This document shows positions 34,504-43,529 of a DNA stretch of 64,000 nt, one piece after another. Position 1 is the first letter of the stretch. Each line of letters begins with the position of its first letter. This DNA is from Nocardia sp. (GTDB taxonomy: Bacteria > Actinomycetota > Actinomycetes > Mycobacteriales > Mycobacteriaceae). A model generated the notes under the pieces. The model searched no databases and was not told the origin of the DNA. It saw nothing but the letters and a program-made list of their open reading frames with translations. The position numbers and the translations under genes are program-made. The stretch lies in assembly GCF_025465275.1 (NCBI RefSeq), contig NZ_JAODNK010000072.1:1-64000 (forward strand), in the 5' to 3' direction.

Positions 34504-35667
34504 TCATCGCAGCTCCATAGGGGGTTCGATTCCCGGCGGGTTCATGGTGGCGGCGATGAAGATGGCCTCGAAACCGGCGGCGCGCATGATTTTCGCGCCG
34601 GTCAGGTCGTCGAAGCTTTCCACCGTAAGGCCGCGGCTCTTGGTCATTGCACCGAATACCGCGAAGTACAGTTCGGCGTTCGGGTACCTCACACGCAGCT
34701 GACGAGCGAGGTAGCCGACGACGTCGGCGTGTTTGACCTCGAAATCACAGATAACGATCGTAGGGGTGTCTGGAGCATCGGGGAAGAATGATGCCTCATC
34801 GAGGTCGATGCCGTCGCGGATCTTGTTGCAGCGCAGGTAGCCGATCTTGCAGCGCGAGAACCGAGATGACGCCATGAAGGTTGCCATGACGAGGCCGGCC
34901 TCGTTCACACCGAAGCACACATCGACATCAAGCCGTCGTCCCACATTCTTGATCTGGACCGAAAGTTGCTCCAGCCCGTACCCGAACGTCTCCCAGGTCA
35001 GATCCAACAGCTGGCCTGGACGTGGGTTGGGCAGGGCGAAGACACAGATATCGGGATTGCCATGTTCGACGGTCGGCACTGACAGTACGAACTCCTCGCC
35101 TACCTGACCGGTCGATCTGCCCGACGGGGTTGCGAGTAGTCCATGAGACGTTACGGTTGTTCTTGGCGGCCGGTGCGCAGGCTCGGGTTGGGGGCCGAGG
35201 GTGAACTGTTTGAGGGACAGTTGGTCCTCGATCGGTAGGTGTTCGTAGGCTTCGGCGATCAGCTCGGTGGGCGAAATATTCTCCTCAGCCACACCGAAGG
35301 GGCCCCGGCCGTACGCGGCGCACAGGATCAAGATGCTCGATAACGAGGGTGGTGAGCCGCGTCCGCGCCCGCGTGCCCAGGTTTCCCAGGCATTGATGGA
35401 GGTGCCGCCGAGGCTGGTCTGGTTGCCGGTGCTCGCGTTGTACCTCTCAGCGGCGTGGTCCTGCGACAGGCCGGCGGCGTATCGGTATGCCTGCAGACTC
35501 GGCACATCCTGATACAGGGCCATCAACTCTGTCGCTGCGCGCGTGACCGATCCCAGGGTGGTCCAGAGCTTCTTGCCGACGGCGGCCATCTCCCGGCCAC
35601 GTGCCTGCGGAGTCGGGGGCTGGATCATCTGCGCGCTCGGATTCGACTGCCCCGATGAAGCTTCCAC
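34504..35667 (-). CDS. HTH regulator with PRTase-like C-terminal domain
   Basis: A 387-aa protein. Residues about 55-120 resemble an XRE-type HTH, QAYRYAAGLSQDHAAERYNA, continuing with SINAWETWARGRGR and SILILCAAYG. The C-terminal part (about 235-370) resembles a phosphoribosyltransferase fold: DVCFGVNEAGLVMATFMASS, then TPTIVICDFEVKHADVVGYL at the place of the PRPP loop (normally acidic D-D-x-x-x-T-G-x-T). The loop is degenerate, suggesting nucleotide sensing rather than catalysis (inference). GTG 35667 starts it. It heads the leftward set and faces the rightward KamA/CysRS set across a palindrome at 35713-35726. Confidence 0.6.
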   Translation of the reverse strand: MEASSGQSNPSAQMIQPPTPQARGREMAAVGKKLWTTLGSVTRAATELMALYQDVPSLQAYRYAAGLSQDHAAERYNASTGNQTSLGGTSINAWETWARGRGRGSPPSLSSILILCAAYGRGPFGVAEENISPTELIAEAYEHLPIEDQLSLKQFTLGPQPEPAHRPPRTTVTSHGLLATPSGRSTGQVGEEFVLSVPTVEHGNPDICVFALPNPRPGQLLDLTWETFGYGLEQLSVQIKNVGRRLDVDVCFGVNEAGLVMATFMASSRFSRCKIGYLRCNKIRDGIDLDEASFFPDAPDTPTIVICDFEVKHADVVGYLARQLRVRYPNAELYFAVFGAMTKSRGLTVESFDDLTGAKIMRAAGFEAIFIAATMNPPGIEPPMELR

Positions 35668-35712
35668 GGCACCCAGTCCTCCACACCCGGAACCTGCACA
35701 GCCCTCAGATTA

Positions 35713-35726
35713 CCCATCGCGATGGG
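35713..35726. promoter_or_regulatory. 14-bp palindrome in the divergent cargo promoter region
   Basis: CCCATCGCGATGGG is perfect and extends after one mismatch to TT...AA (35710-35729). It lies 46 bp upstream of the regulator start and 170 bp before the rightward genes, a natural operator for the adjacent regulator. Confidence 0.55.
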
Positions 35727-35895
35727 CAAGACCGGCGCTTACGCGAAAACCGCAGGTCAGAGTAGCCCAAGAATCGGACGGCTCTCGCACTGTCAGGCAG
35801 GTGTCAAGGGCCGGTACGAATGCGACGGTTGGTGAACACCGAACAACTCACCCGAAAACCAGTGCAGGAGATGACATCCCATCTGGAGGTGGCAT

Positions 35896-36183
35896 GTGAA
35901 CGACAACGGACGACGCCTGATTCCTCGCCGAGCACGCTCGCGGGACAGTCACGTCGAGGTGGAAGCCATCTTGCGCGATGCCAGCCGCGCGGACCCCGGC
36001 ACGTTGGCCGACATCATCAGCGAGCTACGAACGCAACCCGGGAATGCGGGAACTCAAGCCGAAATCGACGGCGTGATAGCCCGATTCCGTGCGGCGCACC
36101 CCGAACGGCGCGCAGGAAACGAACCCACCGCCGTCACAGGATCTGGAGAAGGCAGCGGGGACGAGCCGCCACAACACCGTTGA
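35896..36183 (+). CDS. small hydrophilic protein
   Basis: A 95-aa protein, charged and without membrane segments: HVEVEAILRDASRADPGTLA, then an amphipathic helix and EIDGVIARFRAAHPERR before a Gly/Pro/Glu-rich tail. GTG 35896 follows TGGAGG. Its TGA overlaps a TTG that could start the next frame. No family was recognised. It is the first gene of the rightward cargo set. Confidence 0.6.
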   Translation: MNDNGRRLIPRRARSRDSHVEVEAILRDASRADPGTLADIISELRTQPGNAGTQAEIDGVIARFRAAHPERRAGNEPTAVTGSGEGSGDEPPQHR

Positions 36184-36368
36184 ACGAAATCACCAAGAGA
36201 TTCTCGATTCTTTCGCCAATTCTCTTGCCCTGCTACGCAACTCGCGACAAGACAATGGACGGCGCATTAGGCGCTCGATCGGTCGCACTCGAAGGAGACA
36301 ACACCGATCGACTCCGGCCACTGGACAGCGTCCGCAACGGACTCACGCCGAATGGATTAGTAAATTGA
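36180..36368 (+). CDS. possible 62-aa peptide
   Basis: A frame starting TTG 36180 (TTGA overlap with the previous stop) and ending TGA at 36366-36368, which in turn overlaps the TTG of the thioredoxin-DinB gene. The peptide has a hydrophobic segment FSILSPILLPCYA with one Cys and then a polar part ending in NGLVN; an internal ATG would give 37 aa. There is no ribosome binding site and codon bias is weak. It may be a coupled small protein or a precursor peptide, or only an untranslated spacer. Confidence 0.3.
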   Translation: MNEITKRFSILSPILLPCYATRDKTMDGALGARSVALEGDNTDRLRPLDSVRNGLTPNGLVN

Positions 36369-37825
36369 TAGTTCAATGGGCAAATCAACACGATTTTCAC
36401 ACGCTATTGAAGCGATCTGATGTCGAAGACAAGCCGGTCCTTCTGGATTTACACTCACCGGAATGCTCCGGCTGTCTGAGTCATGATCGAAATATCTACT
36501 CCGATCCCGACGTTGCCCGCGACATTGCCGAGCACACTTTCCCTGTTCGGGTTGTCACTACCGCTCCGGACCAGGCGGCCACGGACATCATCAATAGCCA
36601 CATCTACATCTGGTCGCCGACCATCCAATTGCTCGCACCCGACCAGACGCGATACCACGAATGGAACGGGGCACCGCGTCGCACGCGGTTGTCCGTCGGC
36701 TACCAGACCGTCTTCCACGACACGCCTGGTCACCTGACGCCGGAGAGCTTCAAAGCTCAGTTGCTCGTCGGACGGGGCAAAGCGGCGCTGCGGAAGAAGA
36801 AGCACGGCGAGGCGATCCGGCTCTTCGACGAGGCGATCACGCGTCACTGTGATGATCGCGTCACGGTGGAGGAAGCCACACGGTGGCGCAAAGTCGCCCG
36901 CAGCGGCGGCGTGATCGAATCAACGTGGGACCGTCATCGTCAGGTGACGACATCTCCCCTCGCGATCGCGGTCGAGCGCTTCGCCCAGACTGTCGCCGCA
37001 GTGCCTGACGAGCTTCTGATGAAGGACTGGGTCGGCAAGCCTGGGGCCGGCGACTGGCAGTGGTACTCGGACTGTCTGCGTGAAGTTGTCCTTCAGGGCT
37101 ATCAAGAACTGTGCGATTTCGCGGTCACCGCCGAGCGTGAACGGGCAAAGCATGGACCACAATTCACCGACACGTACCGGCTGCTGGGCCAGCACCGGTT
37201 CGCGTACCGCGAATTCCAGTCGCTGTTCGTCGGCGTCCCGGACGCGTTGCTGGACCGAACACCGCTGCGTTCCGAGCGCTCCATCCGTGAAAACCTGGCC
37301 CATGTGATCATGGCGGAATGGTGGGCCTACCGGCCGCAGATCTTGCACGCCCTGGATCGAGGCCGCAAAGCGCTACCGCCACAAGCCGTTCCGGCTTCCG
37401 ACACTGTTGCTCAGCACGGTGAACCGCCGGGCAACCACGAAAGTCTGCACGAGCTGCTGGCGCTGTATGAGCGCGTGCATCTGCGCAACACACAGGACTA
37501 CTCCGGCATCACCCACGATGAACTCGGAATCCGTTCCGCATGGTGGGAACTGGGCCCCGTCGAGCTGCGCTTCCGGCTCCGGCGCTACATCTGGCACCCC
37601 CGCGACCATGCCGTGTCGATCGACAAGATTCTCGACGCTTCCGGACACCGGCATACCGCCAACCACCGCTTCGCCTCACGACTGTTCAGCGGATTGGGAA
37701 CGGCCGAAGCCGCACTGATCGGCGCTGACGGATTCTTCACCGACCAGATCGACTCTCTCGCAACCACCATCAATCAACGCGCCGACGAAGCTGCCCGGCT
37801 GCTCAACCAGGTCACCGACAGCTGA
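36365..37825 (+). CDS. thioredoxin-like and DinB-like fusion protein
   Basis: A 486-aa protein. The N-terminal 110 residues look like a thioredoxin-fold (Thioredoxin_7 type) domain: KPVLLDLHSPECSGCLSHDR with Cys34 and Cys37 as C-x-x-C, then an Asp-Pro-Asp-Val segment and a proline-containing strand. The middle has KLAAL-like helices (KAALRKKKHGEAIRLFDEAI), a single TPR-like unit. The last 300 residues contain DinB-superfamily features, including ENLAHVIMAEWWAYRPQI and WHPRDHAVSID with histidines suited to a metal site. DinB relatives include mycothiol-dependent transferases. TTG 36365 is proposed as start because it precedes the domain; the frame is open from 36089. Confidence 0.65.
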   Translation: MIVQWANQHDFHTLLKRSDVEDKPVLLDLHSPECSGCLSHDRNIYSDPDVARDIAEHTFPVRVVTTAPDQAATDIINSHIYIWSPTIQLLAPDQTRYHEWNGAPRRTRLSVGYQTVFHDTPGHLTPESFKAQLLVGRGKAALRKKKHGEAIRLFDEAITRHCDDRVTVEEATRWRKVARSGGVIESTWDRHRQVTTSPLAIAVERFAQTVAAVPDELLMKDWVGKPGAGDWQWYSDCLREVVLQGYQELCDFAVTAERERAKHGPQFTDTYRLLGQHRFAYREFQSLFVGVPDALLDRTPLRSERSIRENLAHVIMAEWWAYRPQILHALDRGRKALPPQAVPASDTVAQHGEPPGNHESLHELLALYERVHLRNTQDYSGITHDELGIRSAWWELGPVELRFRLRRYIWHPRDHAVSIDKILDASGHRHTANHRFASRLFSGLGTAEAALIGADGFFTDQIDSLATTINQRADEAARLLNQVTDS

Positions 37826-37894
37826 TACCCGTCGCAGCCAAGCGCCACTAGCGACGGACACGTGCCTACCCCAGAGATAGCACTGCGAGGACGA

Positions 37895-39322
37895 ATGTCT
37901 CCCGATCTGCTCCAGCCATACTCCTACAGACGGCGAACCACGCAGGAGCCCGACCACCGGCGGTTTCCCGGCTGGCGTAAAACGACTGCGCAGGAGTGGA
38001 ATTCGCCGCAGTGGCAACGAGCCCACTGCCTCAAGAACCTCGGTCAACTCCGCGACGTCACCGCAGACCTTGTCAACGACTCCTTCTTCGACGATCTAGC
38101 ACGTGATCAACGCGAGCGCGCGACCATGTCGATGTTGATCACCCCTCACATGGTCAACACGATCGCCGCCGAGACCCCGGTCAGTGGACCCGGGAGCCTC
38201 ACCGACGCCTTCCTCCGAGATCCGGTCCGGCGCTACATGCTGCCGCTATTCTCCGACCGACGTACCGATTTTCCGTCCCACCCTCGCGCTCAACGGGACT
38301 CGCTGCACGAGCGCGATATGTGGGCGGTCGAGGGCTTGACCCACCGGTATCCGACCAAAGTGCTGGCCGAGGTGGTGTCCACCTGTCCGCAATACTGCGG
38401 ACACTGCACCCGGATGGATCTGGTCGGCACCTCCACCGCGCAGATCAGCAAGACCGGCTTCACCCTCAAACCACAAGCGCGACTGGACGCGATGCTCACC
38501 TATCTGCGAACGACGCCGACCGTGCGGGACGTGGTGGTCTCCGGCGGAGACCTCGCGAACATGCCGTGGCCGCGGGTCGAAGCATTCGTGAACAGCCTGC
38601 TGGGAATCGATTCCATCCGCGACATTCGGTTGGCGAGCAAGGCGCTGATCGGCCTGCCCCAGCACTGGGCCGACGAGCACGTTGTCTCCGGTCTCGCACG
38701 ATTGGCTCTCACCGCACACATTCGCGGAGTCCAGCTGTCAATGCACACTCACGCCAACGCGGCCCAGCAGATCACCCCGAGCGTCTGTGCTGCGGCACGT
38801 CGCCTCTTGGAAGCAGGGTTACGCGACATTCGCAATCAGGCAGTGCTGCTGCGATCGGTCAACGACAGCGCGCAGGCCCTGCTCGACTTGTCCTTCGCGT
38901 TGCTCGACCAGGCCGCAGTGATGCCGTACTACATCTACATGTGCGACATGATCCCGTTCAGCGAGCACTGGCGAACCTCGGTAGCCCAAGCGCAGGCCCT
39001 GCAACTGGACATCATGGGCTATCTCCCAGGCTTCGCAACCCCGCGGATCGTGTGTGACGTACCCTTCGTCGGCAAACGATGGGTGCACCAGCCGTGCTAC
39101 TACGACCGGATACGTGGAATTTCGTACTGGTCCAAGAACTATCGCACCATGGCAGAAGCCGATGACTCCGAGGCGTTGACCCGCCTGCACGAGTTCTACG
39201 ACCCACTCGACACCCTTCCACCGGAAGGCCGCCAATGGTGGGCGGGCGACCATGACAACGGTCCAGTTTCCGCACCCGAGAACACGATTCGGCATTCACC
39301 GATGGCAGCGACGGACCGGTGA
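37895..39322 (+). CDS. KamA-family radical SAM aminomutase-like protein
   Basis: A 475-aa protein related to lysine 2,3-aminomutase. The iron-sulfur motif C-x3-C-x2-C is Cys164, Cys168 and Cys171 in [27 protein letters not shown] is the SAM-binding G-G-D segment. The C-terminal [18 protein letters not shown] resembles the PLP-lysine region, with Lys394 as candidate. KamA enzymes move an amino group between alpha and beta carbons; EpmB is a relative that acts on lysine for EF-P. The substrate here is unknown. ATG 37895 follows GCGAGGA. Its stop overlaps a GTG in the CysRS frame, so the two are tightly coupled. Confidence 0.88.
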   Translation: MSPDLLQPYSYRRRTTQEPDHRRFPGWRKTTAQEWNSPQWQRAHCLKNLGQLRDVTADLVNDSFFDDLARDQRERATMSMLITPHMVNTIAAETPVSGPGSLTDAFLRDPVRRYMLPLFSDRRTDFPSHPRAQRDSLHERDMWAVEGLTHRYPTKVLAEVVSTCPQYCGHCTRMDLVGTSTAQISKTGFTLKPQARLDAMLTYLRTTPTVRDVVVSGGDLANMPWPRVEAFVNSLLGIDSIRDIRLASKALIGLPQHWADEHVVSGLARLALTAHIRGVQLSMHTHANAAQQITPSVCAAARRLLEAGLRDIRNQAVLLRSVNDSAQALLDLSFALLDQAAVMPYYIYMCDMIPFSEHWRTSVAQAQALQLDIMGYLPGFATPRIVCDVPFVGKRWVHQPCYYDRIRGISYWSKNYRTMAEADDSEALTRLHEFYDPLDTLPPEGRQWWAGDHDNGPVSAPENTIRHSPMAATDR

Positions 39323-39345
39323 TAGCACCGGTAACATCCTCGGCC

Positions 39346-40755
39346 ATGACGCTGCGCCTGTTCGACACCGTGACGCGGACCCTGCGCGATTTCACCCCGA
39401 TCACCCCTGGCCGTGCGTCGGTGTACCTCTGCGGCGCCACCGTGCAGGGCGAACCGCATATCGGGCATGTGCGCTGCGGAGTCGCCTTCGACGTGCTGCG
39501 ACGATGGTTGCAGGCCAACGACTACGAGGTTGCCTTCGTCCGCAACGTCACCGACGTCAACGACAAGATTTTGGACAAAGCCGCCGACGCCGGACGCCCC
39601 TGGTGGGAATGGGCCACCACCTATGAACGCGCGTTCGACCGCGCCTATGACGCACTCGGTGTAGTGCCACCGTCCGTGCAGCCCCGTGCGACCGAGCACA
39701 TCACCCAGATGATCGAGCTGATGGCGCGACTCATCGACGCCGGCCACGCCTACTCCGCCTGCGGCAACGTGTATTTCGACGTTCGCAGCTACGCCGACTA
39801 CGGTGCGCTGTCCGGGCACAAGCTCGACGACGTACAGCAAGGCGAGAGCGCCGGATTGGGCAAACACGATCCGCGCGACTTCACGCTATGGAAGGCCGCG
39901 AAACCCGGTGAGCCGACATGGCCGTCGCCCTGGGGCCCCGGACGGCCCGGCTGGCATGTGGAATGCTCCGCGATGGCCACCACCTACCTCGGTGCCGAAT
40001 TCGACATCCACTGCGGTGGAATCGATCTGATATTCCCCCACCACGAAAACGAGATCGCCCAATCCCGAGCAGCCGGAGACGGTTTCGCCCGCTACTGGCT
40101 CCACAACGGGTGGGTCAGCCTGGGCGGAGAAAAGATGTCGAAATCACTGGGCAACGTCCTCTCGGTACCCAACATGCTCACCCGAGTGCGCGCAGTGGAA
40201 CTTCGTTACTACCTCGGCAGCGCGCATTACCGCTCCATGCTGGAGTACTCCGAGCAAGCACTCGACGATGCCGCCGCCGCCTACCGACGGCTGGAAGCCT
40301 TCGTGCACAAGGTCCGTGACATCGTGGGAGACGTGCCACCGGGTGAATGGACCGGCGCGTTCGGCGTTGCGCTGGACGACGATCTCTCAATACCCAAGGC
40401 GTTGGCCGAGATCCACAACCTGGTTACCGAAGGCAACAAGGCACTCGACAGCAACGACACGGCCGCAGCCACCAACATCGCCGCACAAGTGCGCAAGATG
40501 CTCGACATTCTCGGGGTAGACCCCTTGGACCCGCATTGGGACCGACGCGGAGCCGACAAGGTCGACGTCACCAGCCATGCACTCGAAGTACTGGTTGCCG
40601 CCCAACTCGAGCAACGCGACACCGCCCGCGCAGCAAAGGACTGGCTCGCCGCAGATGAAGTGCGAGACCGTCTGGTCGCTGCTGGTATCGGCGTGACCGA
40701 CACACCCGACGGTGCGAAATGGACACTTCACCCGGATCAGGATGATCGCAAATGA
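39346..40755 (+). CDS. cysS: cysteinyl-tRNA synthetase (extra copy)
   Basis: A 469-aa class I aminoacyl-tRNA synthetase. The zinc/Cys-binding start is [14 protein letters not shown] (residues 37-41) is the HIGH motif, WHVECSAM and the following [13 protein letters not shown] complete the zinc site, and KMSKS is intact at 263-267. A C-terminal anticodon-recognition region is present (residues about 340-469), so this is a full CysRS and not the shorter mycothiol ligase MshC. ATG 39346 matches the family; GTG 39319 overlaps the KamA stop and could extend it by 9 residues. It is in cargo, so probably additional to a chromosomal copy, as a resistance form or for a biosynthetic role. Confidence 0.93.
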   Translation: MTLRLFDTVTRTLRDFTPITPGRASVYLCGATVQGEPHIGHVRCGVAFDVLRRWLQANDYEVAFVRNVTDVNDKILDKAADAGRPWWEWATTYERAFDRAYDALGVVPPSVQPRATEHITQMIELMARLIDAGHAYSACGNVYFDVRSYADYGALSGHKLDDVQQGESAGLGKHDPRDFTLWKAAKPGEPTWPSPWGPGRPGWHVECSAMATTYLGAEFDIHCGGIDLIFPHHENEIAQSRAAGDGFARYWLHNGWVSLGGEKMSKSLGNVLSVPNMLTRVRAVELRYYLGSAHYRSMLEYSEQALDDAAAAYRRLEAFVHKVRDIVGDVPPGEWTGAFGVALDDDLSIPKALAEIHNLVTEGNKALDSNDTAAATNIAAQVRKMLDILGVDPLDPHWDRRGADKVDVTSHALEVLVAAQLEQRDTARAAKDWLAADEVRDRLVAAGIGVTDTPDGAKWTLHPDQDDRK

Positions 40756-40989
40756 ACGCAGCGCCTCACGGCGCGTACGGCTGGGTTGGTAAATCCGTTG
40801 AGAGGCAACCGGACTCCGCTGGGTCACGCGATACGCGGCCCGGCGGCAAGGCGATGCCAGGAGTCTGTTCCATCAGGGGTTGGCGATCCAGAACCGCCCA
40901 GCGGGTGCCCGATTCCGATCAAGATAGGTTCATTGAAACAGAAACCATTCGGTTCGAACATAGGTTCGACTCGAGATAGTCTCTCGGCC
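40756..40989. other. intergenic region after cysS
   Basis: No gene or strong structure is seen. Its A+T content rises towards the small ORF at 40990. Confidence 0.4.
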
Positions 40990-41169
40990 ATGCCTGAACT
41001 GATGCCTCGCGACTGGGCCGCAATGAACCTGGAACAGGTCCGCAACCAACTTCTCGATGCTGCAGCCTTCGGCAAATACCTCACTCCCGAGCAACTCGAG
41101 AATGCCGCCGGGAAGATCAATGAGGGGCTGCGGGTCTTCCTCAGGCTATCGACCGACGGAAGCGACTAG
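40990..41169 (+). CDS. small hypothetical protein
   Basis: A 59-aa helical protein, MPELMPRDWAAMNLEQVRNQ continuing with LLDAAAFGKYLTPEQLENAAG and a polar end. ATG 40990 lacks a clear ribosome binding site. It follows cysS by 234 bp and is closed by a terminator. No family was recognised. Confidence 0.5.
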   Translation: MPELMPRDWAAMNLEQVRNQLLDAAAFGKYLTPEQLENAAGKINEGLRVFLRLSTDGSD

Positions 41170-41184
41170 GACTCAAGCCAAAGC

Positions 41185-41214
41185 GACCCACCCCAGATAC
41201 GCGGGGGGCGGGTC
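41185..41214. terminator. hairpin terminator between convergent genes
   Basis: GACCCACCCC pairs with GGGGCGGGTC (one mismatch) across 10 nt and is followed by CTTTT. It would end the rightward cargo transcript and, on the other strand, the DUF397 gene. Confidence 0.6.
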
Positions 41215-41243
41215 CTTTTGGCGGTCGAGGGTTATGGCCGGCG

Positions 41244-41444
41244 TCAGTGCTTCCAGATACCGTTCGCGAGGAAGCTGTTCCACTGCTCTTGGGTGAAGAA
41301 CAACTCTGGCCCACCAGGGTTCTTCGAGTCGCGCACTCCGACCGCATCGCCAGCATGGCAAACCTCGACACACTGAGCGCCGCCCTCGCTGTAGGTGCTT
41401 TTGATCCACTTCGCCTCGGACAGATCAATGTTCGCCACGCTCAT
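41244..41444 (-). CDS. DUF397 protein
   Basis: A 66-aa DUF397 protein: IDLSEAKWIKSTYSEGGAQC, VEVCHAGDAVGVRDSKNPGG and ELFFTQEQWNSFLANG are the family's three blocks (W-x-K-S-x-x-S, V-A-V-R-D-S-K-x-P, F-x-x-x-x-W-x-x-F). In actinomycetes these pair with WhiJ-like XRE regulators as partner or antagonist. Its start lies 20 bp inside the end of the XRE gene, so translation is coupled. Confidence 0.93.
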   Translation of the reverse strand: MSVANIDLSEAKWIKSTYSEGGAQCVEVCHAGDAVGVRDSKNPGGPELFFTQEQWNSFLANGIWKH

Positions 41445-42333
41445 ACTCCTTCGCCACCTGCCGCAGCAGGTTCCTGCTTTCTACCTCACCGAGGCATGTA
41501 CCCCGGATGGCCGCGGCCAGCTCACTGTAGAGCCGAATTTCCTCGGGCTTCTCGAGGTAGACGTCCTGAGCCGCTCCCCCTTCTATGAATACCACCGGAG
41601 GCTCGACCGGCTCATTCCTCGCAGTGCGACCGAAGTCCAGAATGATAAACGAGCCGTGAGGAATTCCCCAGGTGAGGCCGGCGCGGAAGGGCTGGATTCG
41701 GATCGCGATATTGGGCCGCTTCGATACCTCGGCCAACTGCCGCAGCGCGACGGCCATGGTTTCCGGTCCTCCTATCATGCGGTAGAGCACCGATGCGTGC
41801 AGCAGCACGTCCAGTTCGACAGGGTTGGTCCTGCGGGTGATGAGCGCTTGCCGCTTGAGCCGGTGCTCGACGCGACGGTCGATTTCTTCGGGGTTGGTGA
41901 ACGAGGGGAAAGCATCGATGATCGCCCGCGCATAGTCGGCCGTTTGAAGCAGTCCAGGGATGTGCTGATCGTGGCAGGTAGTCAGCCTGCGAGCCGCCGC
42001 TTCCAGGCCGACGTACATGTTGAAGGCGGTACCGTACAGGCCGCCGTAGACGTGATGCCAGCTCTTCGCTCTTGCTTGTGCGGCGAGGTCGACCGCAGCC
42101 TGAGTCTCGCCTCCCCCCACGTCGTACACACTGCACAGCGCCGCGACGTCTTGCCTTCGAACCTTCTGAATCTGTCCGGTCTCGATGCGCTGGAGCACAG
42201 CTCGCGACAGGTCGACCAATTTGGCGGCCTCGGAGATGGTGAATCCAGCGGCTTCTCGACGTTCGCGAAGAAACCGGCCGAGCTGGCGGCGCGGCAGTGT
42301 TGACGAGGGTCCATCATCTTCAGTGCTGGTCAC
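41425..42333 (-). CDS. XRE family regulator with DUF5753 domain (WhiJ-like)
   Basis: A 302-aa regulator. The N-terminal HTH reads LGRFLRERREAAGFTISEAAKLVDLSRAVLQRIETG (continuous, residues about 18-53). The remainder is a DUF5753 domain with HIPGLLQTADYARAII, RRVEHRLKRQALI and GSFIILDF, all family marks. These proteins act with DUF397 partners in development or antibiotic control in Streptomyces. Here the pair forms a self-contained module between the KamA/CysRS cargo and the conjugation block. Confidence 0.93.
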   Translation of the reverse strand: MTSTEDDGPSSTLPRRQLGRFLRERREAAGFTISEAAKLVDLSRAVLQRIETGQIQKVRRQDVAALCSVYDVGGGETQAAVDLAAQARAKSWHHVYGGLYGTAFNMYVGLEAAARRLTTCHDQHIPGLLQTADYARAIIDAFPSFTNPEEIDRRVEHRLKRQALITRRTNPVELDVLLHASVLYRMIGGPETMAVALRQLAEVSKRPNIAIRIQPFRAGLTWGIPHGSFIILDFGRTARNEPVEPPVVFIEGGAAQDVYLEKPEEIRLYSELAAAIRGTCLGEVESRNLLRQVAKEYERGEH

Positions 42334-42672
42334 AGGGCTCTCCTGGAAATCGAGTCACGTCGGAACGAAAAGCGAGTCGGGGTCTGCCTCACAAGCGAGT
42401 TCTGTCCTGCGGTTCTAGAGCAATCATAATCGGGTTCTCGTTTTCGCTGGTCTCTATCCAGCACTGGTGATGTGCTTTTAAGGACAGTCGAGATGAGAGC
42501 CACCAGGTACACACGACATCACCATTCGGCCGATCCCCGACCCTCCCGGTTCCATCGAAGCGAACCTCCGATTAACGCATAGCACCAGAGGAAGACACCG
42601 GTGCCGAGGCCAAGCATCTCAGTACCGGGTGGAAGATCCGCAACCAGCTCTCTGACCCAGAGGGGAAACGAA
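42334..42672. other. divergent intergenic region
   Basis: About 340 bp with lower G+C between the XRE gene and a small rightward gene. No strong inverted repeat was seen. It presumably holds the promoters of both. Confidence 0.35.
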
Positions 42673-42876
42673 ATGCTCTGGTTAGCAATAGGTTTCGCAG
42701 TACTTGCACTGTTCGCCTTGCACTCCGCTCGGCAAGAGCGGCTTGCGGCCGAGCGGCACCGAAGTACTCATAGGCTGACGTACCTCGACGGTAGCGGCTA
42801 CGTCGAAGTGCCGCGGCTTGCCGGGGTCCACGGACGCCACCGCCCCAGCCATCTCCGAGAGGTGGTGAAGCACTGA
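42673..42876 (+). CDS. small single-pass membrane protein
   Basis: A 67-aa protein with an N-terminal membrane segment MLWLAIGFAVLALFALHSAR and a basic, Arg/His-rich cytoplasmic part. ATG 42673 follows AGGGGAAACG. No family was recognised. Confidence 0.5.
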   Translation: MLWLAIGFAVLALFALHSARQERLAAERHRSTHRLTYLDGSGYVEVPRLAGVHGRHRPSHLREVVKH

Positions 42877-42948
42877 TCATCGGCCGTACGCCCCGAGCAC
42901 AGACGACCCATAGACCAAGACGAGAACCAGATAGCAAGGAGTAGGCCC

Positions 42949-43203
42949 GTGGAATTCTACGGTCCACGCTTACAAAGACTCGAAGACTGCCACGTCCGCG
43001 ATCACGATATCGAGATGACCGCCGCTGAGGCACTGGAAGCCATCATCATTCATCGAGAATGCCTTCCGTCCGATTGCAGTCGGCAGGTCGAGGCCACTCG
43101 AATCATCGGAGTTGAAGTGGATCAGTATGTCGATGACGCGAAGGTCATCCCACTCAGGACCCGGCATTTCAAGGTGGTGGGCTATGGCAGCGGCGATCCG
43201 TAA
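42949..43203 (+). CDS. hypothetical protein
   Basis: An 84-aa soluble protein, MEFYGPRLQRLEDCHVRDHD, then helix MTAAEALEAIIIHRECLPSD and a C-terminal beta part RHFKVVGYGSG. GTG 42949 follows AAGGAG at good spacing. No family was recognised. It is convergent with the secretion operon. Confidence 0.55.
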   Translation: MEFYGPRLQRLEDCHVRDHDIEMTAAEALEAIIIHRECLPSDCSRQVEATRIIGVEVDQYVDDAKVIPLRTRHFKVVGYGSGDP

Positions 43204-43529
43204 TCGGCATCCAGCACCCACGCACAGGTCGATGACCCTCGCTGAGGCCAAGGCCGGATTGCACAGTCATGCTTTGTTGCGACAAGGCATGCGAGGCAAG
43301 GCAGTACTACAACAAGGCGGTCAGAGAGATCGCCCGAGGGCCATCCCTGGGGTGGAACGTCTGGACTCACCCGAGCGGCACCTGAAGACCTTCCCAGCTT
43401 CGTAGCCACAAGGTCAGGCCCGGATGACTGGAGACCTTCTCCGTCCCTTGGATACCGGACCCGACACCGCCGCTGATTGTTCTGACCAAACTGCCACCTG
43501 CTTGTGCGAATCCGTGAACTCACCCACCT
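43204..43529. other. convergent intergenic region
   Basis: Nothing supported. A 57-codon rightward frame at 43232 lacks a ribosome binding site and coding bias. Confidence 0.4.

Noticed and set aside
36089..36364. N-terminal extension of the thioredoxin-DinB frame
   Set aside because: It overlaps the real small gene at 35896-36183, is low-complexity, and has no ribosome binding site; the domain starts after 36365.
39346..40755. Mycothiol ligase MshC instead of CysRS
   Set aside because: MshC lacks the C-terminal tRNA-binding region; this protein has full CysRS length with that region and both signature motifs.
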